DNA of 64,000 nucleotides, from assembly GCA_930367205.1 (NCBI GenBank), contig OV884011.1, positions 36,531,754-36,595,753 of the forward strand. The letters run 5' to 3'. This stretch comes from Acanthosoma haemorrhoidale. Lineage: Eukaryota > Arthropoda > Insecta > Hemiptera > Acanthosomatidae. Positions 59,701-64,000 of this stretch are shown piece by piece. The notes under the pieces were generated by a model. The model had not been told where the DNA came from. It searched no databases and saw nothing but the letters and a program-made list of their open reading frames with translations. Position numbers and translations under genes: made by a program. Within the stretch, counting starts at the first letter, position 1; each line of letters opens with the position of its first letter.

Positions 59701-61556
59701 CCCTGAGATCTGTAAAATTTTATTTGTTAGTCAATTCAGCTTTGCGTATTTTAAAGAAGTTTAACTGGCAAAAATGTTGATGCAAAGGGTATTACTTATA
59801 AAAGTTAATTTGTAATATAATTTTTTCATTTTATGATAAAATCATTGTCATTGTCATTCCAAAATGAATAATGAACATCTCCAATATGTGAGAAAAAACG
59901 ACAACACACTTTCTATACTTATATTAATTTTTTTTCCCTCACTCAAAATTTGGAGATTTTTCATTGTAGGCAAGCAACAGTGGTAATAATATTACCATGT
60001 GATGAATATTCATCAAATTTTATTTTTCAAGTTAGCGAAATGTGTCAATTTTGAATTTTAATTGTTACAGCTGCTCCTGTAGAGATCAAGCAAGAGCTAG
60101 ATGTTCCGGTATCTTTGGCACCCGTTCCTGATCATTTAGATTTTAAAAACCTCCTTGAGGTGAAGTCTGAGCTTAGTGTCAATGACATTGTCACAGGTAT
60201 GCCTTCTGTGTTCGATCCATTGCCTGACTCGCCACCTGTAGCCAAAGAAGAAAAACATCCTTTACTCTCACACCATAATGACGGTAATTATATTATCATA
60301 TTACTACACAAATTGTCCTTCTGTATTATCGGTTGGTAATTCATTAACAAGCATCACTTGTTTTTGACATTGTCACTTGTTCATTTTTCACTTAATCACA
60401 AAATTCTTTTATAATGGCAGAAGGGTGAATTTGTCTCTTGGTTTGTGTCATTTGATTAAAAATCAAAAGGATACAAAATCATCCTAAATTATTAAAAAGC
60501 TATTGTGCAATATCACACAATTAAGGGTTTCAATGATCTTGCTATTTACCCCCTCTTATTTTGAAACTAAAGTTGATTGAATTATATTTATTAACATCCA
60601 GATTCAAAGAAGTTCATCTAAACAACAACCCCTATGGTAAAAAACATAGGAATTGGCATTTATTTTATTATTTTTCTGTATCTGTAGTCGGTTAAATCCC
60701 AAACATTACACGCATTCTTAGTTAGCGTTTTGAGTATTTTACTTTAATGCCCTACACAACAATATTCCAGGAAAAAAAATATTTTTTCATTACACTATAA
60801 TTAAACTGTTTACTAACCGTTTAATTTTTTTTATAAGAATATATGTTACTTTGCTATTTTAATCAAATACTTTTTTACAATGTTTTTCAAAAGCTCTCCA
60901 AGATGAAAAATATATAAGATTTTCTTGTTTTTTCAATTTCTTTTATAATGCTGCACAGATAATCTTGCCCTCTATAACTGCAAAGTTCAACAATACAGGT
61001 CTTGCTTGTTTTAAGTTTTTCTATACAAAGATTAAATATGAATTACTTTAAAAATCTATGCTGTTTCTTCAGAAAAAAAAAGATATTTCATATGGTTGTT
61101 ACACTTATGCCCCAACGTTGCTAAAAATACTAAAAATTTTACATAATAAAAACATTTAAATAAAATCAACCTTATAAAAAAGAATAATCAATCACTAATT
61201 AGTTACTTTTGGTGAGAAAATAAATATTTTCCTAACAAATTAAAGATCTTAAGGAAGAAGTCCTGATAACTAATATGTAACATCGACTTAAAATTACATT
61301 AAATAATCTTTTGGATAATTTCAATGTAGTCATTAAATGTTAGAAAATTGTGCAGTAATTATTGGGAAACAAACTATTCAATAATGTTGCAGGTCATCTG
61401 AACAATTCTCTGGCCCCTGTCGGTAATGTACCTACACCTCAAATCATACCCAATGCTGTTCTACCTGCGGTGCCTCATATCATGGATATGAACAAAAATT
61501 CGCAGCCACCTCAAATCACTCCTAGCTTGCTCACCGCTGGTGGTTTCAAACAGAAG
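44571..61556 (+). CDS. fs(1)h: BET bromodomain protein, fs(1)h/BRD2-3-4 homologue (3' incomplete)
   Basis: Fifteen exons join in frame into 1055 codons from Met 44571. Order: PPPRDEP..NGVVQPP leader (1-30), bromodomain 1 (about 31-136), Pro/Ala/Gly linker, bromodomain 2 (about 350-460), acidic Ser segment (461-500), Lys-rich nuclear-localisation stretch (529-550), ET domain (about 652-729), [15 protein letters not shown] segment, Ser tract, AT-hook-like GRPPRKK, then Pro/Thr-rich low complexity. BET proteins bind acetylated histone tails in the nucleus and recruit transcription elongation machinery through the ET and C-terminal regions. The acetyl-lysine asparagines are present (N116, N440). 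The start is chosen by family alignment ([12 protein letters not shown]..); an upstream exon could add residues. The final exons and the C-terminal P-TEFb-binding motif lie outside the window. Confidence 0.95.
45015..45209 (+). CDS. fs(1)h: Exon, second half of bromodomain 1
   Basis: Acceptor TTTCTAG/GATTAT, donor AAG/GTAACA; phase 0; 65 codons. It contains [20 protein letters not shown] and [21 protein letters not shown]116 in YVYN is the acetyl-lysine-anchoring asparagine. Near-perfect agreement with known insect fs(1)h bromodomain 1. Confidence 0.97.
45314..45604 (+). CDS. fs(1)h: Exon, Pro/Ala/Gly-rich linker after bromodomain 1
   Basis: Acceptor TATGTAG/CTGGAT, donor CAA/GTAAGT; phase 0; 97 codons. 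It starts with the conserved [17 protein letters not shown] and continues as a low-complexity linker with [15 protein letters not shown], a poly-Ala run and PVPVPPVAP. It is GC-rich and codon-biased relative to flanking introns. Antisense open frames over it are shadows. Confidence 0.93.
45605..47021 (+). other. Intron, no gene recognised
   Basis: GT-AG intron between the linker exons. It is AT-rich. A phrase GTGTGGTTAGCACTTGG near 45935 resembles a tRNA A-box region and may be a SINE relic; no full tRNA is present. Confidence 0.7.
47022..47291 (+). CDS. fs(1)h: Exon, linker with conserved basic KGVKRKGDF motif
   Basis: Acceptor TTTGTAG/GTTGGG, donor AAG/GTAACT; phase 0; 90 codons. [10 protein letters not shown] leads to [20 protein letters not shown], then [11 protein letters not shown] and ESGRQIKK. 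In the family the KGVKRK-type segment and the RRESGRPIK-type motif before bromodomain 2 are conserved and basic, and act in nuclear localisation and dimer or chromatin contacts. Confidence 0.95.
47814..48077 (+). CDS. fs(1)h: Exon, first part of bromodomain 2
   Basis: Acceptor ATTTCAG/CCTCAG, donor AAG/GTATAA; phase 0; 88 codons. [20 protein letters not shown] (helix Z) is followed by [20 protein letters not shown] and [12 protein letters not shown]. The WPF shelf (381-383) is intact here, unlike bromodomain 1. Confidence 0.97.
48171..48316 (+). CDS. fs(1)h: Exon, end of bromodomain 2
   Basis: Acceptor ATTACAG/CTGAAA; donor ATGCG/GTAATT; leaves in phase 2. [20 protein letters not shown] and [21 protein letters not shown]440 is the acetyl-lysine-binding asparagine. 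It ends DLFEM plus a split Arg codon. Confidence 0.97.
48453..48600 (+). CDS. fs(1)h: Exon, acidic serine-rich segment (NPS region)
   Basis: Acceptor TTTTACAG/A, donor CAG/GTAAAT; enters in phase 2, leaves in phase 0. [20 protein letters not shown] is followed by a Ser/Asp/Glu run with many SDSD and SSDS casein-kinase-2-type sites, then [10 protein letters not shown]. In BET proteins this region is phosphorylated and switches chromatin binding. Confidence 0.95.
48704..49190 (+). CDS. fs(1)h: Exon, Lys-rich region and start of ET domain
   Basis: Acceptor CTTTAG/TTGAAA, donor CCAG/GTTAGT; phase 0 to phase 1; 162 codons. It starts [14 protein letters not shown] (the conserved helical motif after the acidic region), then a run of seven lysines, [13 protein letters not shown] (nuclear-localisation type) and a long basic low-complexity stretch, and ends [20 protein letters not shown], the beginning of the ET domain. 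Confidence 0.95.
50123..50293 (+). CDS. fs(1)h: Exon, core of the ET (extra-terminal) domain
   Basis: Acceptor TTAAAG/GTGATA, donor TACT/GTAAGT; phase 1 to phase 1. [20 protein letters not shown], then [20 protein letters not shown] and [11 protein letters not shown]. This is the ET surface that recruits NSD3/JMJD6-type partners in the family. A second possible donor (CCAC/GTAAGC at 50281) lies 13 bp upstream but would shift the frame. Confidence 0.95.
50294..51992 (+). other. Intron, no gene recognised
   Basis: AT-rich GT-AG intron of 1.7 kb without repeat or coding signal that I recognise. Confidence 0.8.
51993..52118 (+). CDS. fs(1)h: Exon, conserved [15 protein letters not shown] segment; followed by GC donor
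   Basis: Acceptor TTTTAATAG/AC; phase 1 to phase 1. [20 protein letters not shown] then [19 protein letters not shown], a charged helix conserved in insect fs(1)h. The only junction that keeps the frame with the next exon is AAAAAAG/GCAAGC, a GC donor at 52119. No GT nearby joins in frame without adding an unlike hydrophobic stretch. Confidence 0.9.
52214..52315 (+). CDS. fs(1)h: Exon, serine tract; last exon common to both isoforms
   Basis: Acceptor TTTACCAG/GTCAGG, donor TCAG/GTATGT; phase 1 to phase 1. GQARLSAS is followed by a Ser-rich run with SDSD and DSSDSES. Two downstream acceptors fit its phase: 53462 (short form) and 56038 (long form). Confidence 0.92.
52905..53157 (+). mobile_element. 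Poly(A)-tailed short retroposon, copy 2, in an fs(1)h intron
   Basis: The body from about 52915 (GAGCCCCATCACCTTTATTAG-like) to GGGGCTATGAAAGGGG is highly similar to 1325-1540 and ends in roughly 26 adenines near 53124-53149. ATCAAAAAGG (52905-52914) and ATCAAAAGG (53149-53157) are likely target-site duplications. It lies on the sense strand of the intron, about 300 bp before the short-isoform terminal exon. Confidence 0.8.
53462..53487 (+). CDS. fs(1)h: Candidate alternative terminal exon, short BET isoform
   Basis: A pyrimidine tract and acceptor TTTTTTTTGTAG/GTGTG join in phase to exon 52214-52315 and add GVNNHKTA before TAG at 53485. The product would be about 804 residues counted from Met 44571 (both bromodomains and ET, no long tail). 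Short and long isoforms are known for fs(1)h and BRD4, which supports the idea. The exon has not been seen in a transcript. The 3' UTR would follow, with AATAAA candidates at 54182, 54339, 54494 and 55803. Confidence 0.5.
53488..56037 (+). other. fs(1)h: Candidate 3' UTR of the short isoform, intron for the long isoform
   Basis: AT-rich sequence without coding signal. Several AATAAA hexamers are present (54182, 54339, 54494, 55803); none can be preferred. The stretch 53860-53990 is locally less AT-rich (GCCCGTCATACTGTGTGC) without an assignable function. Confidence 0.4.
56038..56099 (+). CDS. fs(1)h: Long-isoform exon with AT-hook-like motif
   Basis: Acceptor TATTCTAG/GA, donor AAC/GTGAGT; phase 1 to phase 0. 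(G)[27 protein letters not shown] resembles the AT-hook core GRP flanked by basic residues. Drosophila fs(1)h has a related ERPPRKKKSR at this place after the Ser tract (from memory). Confidence 0.88.
56247..56406 (+). CDS. fs(1)h: Long-isoform exon, Thr/Val/Pro-rich
   Basis: Acceptor TCATAG/GCTGTA, donor CCAG/GTAAGT; phase 0 to phase 1. [20 protein letters not shown] and [20 protein letters not shown]; low complexity. Supported by an open frame, good splice sites and phase agreement on both sides. Confidence 0.82.
56407..58532 (+). other. Intron, no gene recognised
   Basis: AT-rich GT-AG intron of 2.1 kb. A small ACAG/GTAAGT at 57322-57330 is a possible cryptic site. No repeat or coding stretch recognised. 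Confidence 0.75.
58533..58685 (+). CDS. fs(1)h: Long-isoform exon, Pro/Ala-rich
   Basis: Acceptor TTTGTGTCAG/TG, donor ACAG/GTCTTG; phase 1 to phase 1. [20 protein letters not shown], then [20 protein letters not shown] and SGNLDT. Clearly GC-richer than flanking DNA. Confidence 0.85.
58686..60070 (+). other. Intron, no gene recognised
   Basis: GT-AG intron of 1.4 kb. The open frame at 59112-59393 has a faint RNase H-like SGHLDIP phrase but no supporting context. Confidence 0.65.
60071..60283 (+). CDS. fs(1)h: Long-isoform exon, acidic [19 protein letters not shown] segment
   Basis: Acceptor TTGTTACAG/CT, donor GACG/GTAATT; phase 1 to phase 1; 70 full codons. [65 protein letters not shown] and VKSEL resemble sumoylation consensus sites (psi-K-x-E). 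Confidence 0.9.
60284..61392 (+). other. Intron, no gene recognised
   Basis: AT-rich GT-AG intron of 1.1 kb, nothing else visible. Confidence 0.8.
61393..61556 (+). CDS. fs(1)h: Last long-isoform exon in the window
   Basis: Acceptor ATGTTGCAG/GT, donor AAG/GTATGC; phase 1 to phase 0; 54 full codons. [49 protein letters not shown]. The gene continues past this donor; no further exon was recognised before 64000. Confidence 0.88.
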
Positions 61557-62100
61557 GTATGCTATACCTAAATTTTAAGAACATTGATTGACAAGTTAAT
61601 GGTTACATTTAATTTTTAATTAATTACTAACTTAATTTTAAAATTAATTATTATAATTTAAGGATAATTTATAAAGAAGAAAAAGCAATGTAATCTTCAA
61701 ATTAGTTCAGACATCACATGTGATATATTGGGAAATGTATAATCATAATTTGACAACCACTTCAATTTATGCAGACACATAAATAAAATAATGCATTGTA
61801 GTGATATTTAATTTTGTAATAATAATTAGTAACATTTAGTGAAATGTGAAAAGGTCTTCATTAGTAGGTCTCTTTAGATTTAGTTGTGTTGTATCTGTGG
61901 ATATTAAAACATGAACTTCCAATAATAAACCTAGTAATATTAGATTATTCTCTCCTCCTTCATTTCACAAATATACTCCTTTGCTCTCACTTGAGTCTGA
62001 ATAACAATTGACAAACACAGTAAATACTGCCAGAAACCCCTATTTAATCTAGGACCCACAGTAATCACTTCTGTCATGGCCTTCCCAATCCTTAATTAAT
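61557..62100 (+). other. Intron start, no gene recognised
   Basis: AT-rich sequence after the last visible donor. No in-phase coding stretch recognised. Confidence 0.7.
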
Positions 62101-63725
62101 TCTAGAAACCATGCAATTTATACTTTATTTATTTATACAATTTTCTAATTAGAAAAATGTTATCTATATATAATACCTTAATAACGATTTCCATTAAATT
62201 TTACCTTCTTATCAAACCATATTTTAAATAGTAAGTTCGATTCCTGGTATCATCGAATGCTCTGCAAACTCAATATATGATGATGTTTCTTCATTTTAGT
62301 AATAATTAGTACCTAATTAAATATCACTACATTTCATCCAGGTAGTTAATGATTAGAACATTAAAAATTCAGTAGTTTTCAACATTTTTAATTACTAAAT
62401 TTAACAAAAATTCACATACACACTATTAATTCTAGAAACCATACAATTTTTACTTCAGTAAAACAGATTACCTTTTAACAATATTTATACAATTTTCTAA
62501 TCAGAAAAATGTTATCTATTATTATGATATTTATTATATCTTTTATATAATTTATTTATATTTACTTTATATTTGCTTTATCTTTAAGGTTCTGTTAATA
62601 AAAATAGGATAGTTCTGGCAAAAGGAATAATGGTTTATTTACACAAATTAATTTAAAAATTGATATACAAATAAATACGTATGTAATAAAATAACATTGT
62701 TAAAACTAAATTTAAAATTACCTTAATTACTACATAACGTGATACTTGCCAGTGTTTCTTTGTGTTGCTTTCTTCGGTGGTTTTCTTCTTTGTTATATTC
62801 GGATTAGCGTCTTGTTCTTGATGCGTGGCGGGTGAAAGTCTGGGGCCGGTCTTCTCTGATGCACCACGAGGCAGTAACCATGCCTTAGCGTGGGTTGCTA
62901 CCTGGGCTGGTGTCCCTCCTGGTGCTTCCTCGTTCTCTGCCGGTTCAAAGATGAATGAGCTCGAGTCCGTGGCGATCCCAGTCTTTATACCTATCCGCTG
63001 CCTTATTGATCTTTCAACTGGTTATTCAATGCCAGTTGTGTCGGATATTATTACTTTTCTTGTTTGGAGTTCAATAAAATAAAATATTTATATTTAATTA
63101 CTGATATTATTTATACTATAAATATGAATGGTAGATACAACGCAACAAATTGTGTTTAAACATTCATGAATCGTGATCCTCCGTTCATTTATGCCTGCTA
63201 GTTTTGAGTTTATATTAAAAACACCATAAAAAATCATAACATTAAAATATCACAACACTATATATAATACCTTAATAACGATTTCCATTAAATTTTACCT
63301 TCTTTTTAAACCATATTGTAAATAGTAAGTTCGATTCCTGGTTAGATCTCTATGTCATTGAATGTTCTGCAAACTCAATATATGATGATGTTTTTTCATT
63401 TTAGTAATAATTAGTACCTAATTAAATATAACTACATTTCATCCAGGTAGTTAATGATTAAAATATTCAAAATTCAGTAGTTTTCAACATTTTTAATTAC
63501 TAAATTTAACAAAAATTCACATACATACTATTTATTCTAGAAACTATACAATTTATACTTCAGTAAAACAGATTACCTTTTAACAAAATATTTATACAAT
63601 TTTCTAATTAGAAAAATGTTATCTATATATAATACCTTAATAACGATTTCCATTAAATTTTACCTTTTTATCAAACCATATTTTAAATAGTAAGTTCGAT
63701 TCCTGGGTATCATCGAATGTTCTGC
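62101..63725. repeat. Tandem repeat of about 355 bp, interrupted
   Basis: A partial unit end (62101-62160) is followed by unit A 62161-62512, unit B split as 62513-62519 plus 63258-63619, and partial unit C from 63620 to about 63725. Shared landmarks are TATCTATATATAATACC, GTAAGTTCGATTCCTGG, ATCGAATG-TCTGC and CATCCAGGTAGTTAATG. Each unit carries AGTTCGATTCC, a tRNA B-box match, so a tRNA-derived origin is conceivable. Unit B has a small extra stretch next to that motif. Confidence 0.85.
62520..63257 (-). mobile_element. 738-bp insertion in the tandem repeat, solo-LTR candidate
   Basis: The insertion splits unit B and is flanked by CTAT (62516-62519 and 63258-63261). Its removal restores TATCTATATATAATACC. 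On the minus strand it starts TGTTGTGATATT and ends AATATCATAATA, so its ends are an imperfect 12-bp inverted pair (10 of 12). The minus strand carries AATAAA in an AT-rich stretch near 62630 and a GC-richer middle (62820-63000). This would fit a solo LTR of a BEL/gypsy-like element. The end TA rather than CA and the lack of internal coding leave a short DNA element possible. Confidence 0.5.
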
Positions 63726-64000
63726 TATAATAAAAAAACTATAATTCTGCCAATATGGGGTGAGTTATGGTTTTATTTATACCTATGGGTAAATTCCGAG
63801 GATATTATGAAATATAAAGAAGTTCTTGTTAAGAAGGATATACGTAGAAATAAAAGGAAATATGATATATGAGCATCCCCCATGTGAAATATGTTTAACC
63901 ATCCGCAAACTGTCAACACCTCTCTTTCTCAAGCAGTTGTATGAACAACTGACTACATTTTCTTTCAAGCATCTCTAAACAACTGAACTACTGGCATCTC
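63726..64000. other. No feature recognised
   Basis: AT-rich sequence to the window end. The short minus-strand frame at 63783-63968 has no recognisable domain. Confidence 0.6.

Noticed and set aside
62825..63082. 85-codon open frame as a further BET exon
   Set aside because: It lies entirely inside the 738-bp insertion and does not match BET C-terminal sequence.

Overview
The window is animal nuclear DNA, most likely from an insect. It is AT-rich, has GT-AG introns and carries decayed Jockey-type retrotransposon pieces. One large plus-strand gene encodes a BET bromodomain protein, the homologue of Drosophila fs(1)h (female sterile homeotic) and vertebrate BRD2/3/4. No prokaryotic gene organisation, CRISPR array or convincing tRNA/rRNA gene was seen. 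The species cannot be named from the sequence.

Layout. About 0.8-5.1 kb is a long imperfect inverted repeat whose left arm carries a later poly(A)-tailed retroposon insertion. About 7.4-8.3 kb is promoter-like, with two GTCACGTGAC palindromes, two TTACGTCA sites, a CCAAT box and an E2F-like site. A candidate non-coding first exon ends at 8455. Three small spliced open-frame exons follow (9225-9886), ending in the phase that would join the first bromodomain exon at 44523. I infer, without proof, that they are the 5' end of the BET gene and that 9887-44522 is its roughly 34.6 kb first large intron. That interval has no other recognisable host coding exon, but is rich in repeats: a 266-bp tandem array (15.2-17.3 kb), a clean retroposon insertion (19.2-19.5 kb), two decayed LINE fragments (20.4 and 29.7-30.5 kb), a foldback-like element built of 192-bp dimeric repeats (26.5-27.5 kb), a MITE (34.6-35.1 kb) inside one of two copies of a duplicated GC-richer segment (33.2-34.6 and 37.2-37.8 kb), and a four-copy diverged module with a sharply conserved edge (39.5-42.2 kb).

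From 44.5 to 61.6 kb fifteen constitutive coding exons can be chained in frame with no stop: bromodomain 1, a Pro/Ala/Gly linker, bromodomain 2, an acidic serine-rich segment, a lysine-rich nuclear-localisation segment, the ET domain, a [15 protein letters not shown] segment, a serine tract, an AT-hook-like GRPPRKK exon and low-complexity long-isoform exons. The last exon (61393-61556) ends at a donor, so the 3' end of the long isoform lies beyond the window. A candidate alternative terminal exon (53462-53487) would give a short isoform of about 804 residues counted from Met 44571, in keeping with the short and long isoforms known for fs(1)h and BRD4. Oddities are a WPL instead of WPF shelf in bromodomain 1 and an apparent GC-AG intron. 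The right end (62.1-63.7 kb) is a tandem repeat of about 355 bp split by a 738-bp insertion with a 4-bp target duplication.

All calls come from reading the sequence; no database search, transcript data or alignment program was available.
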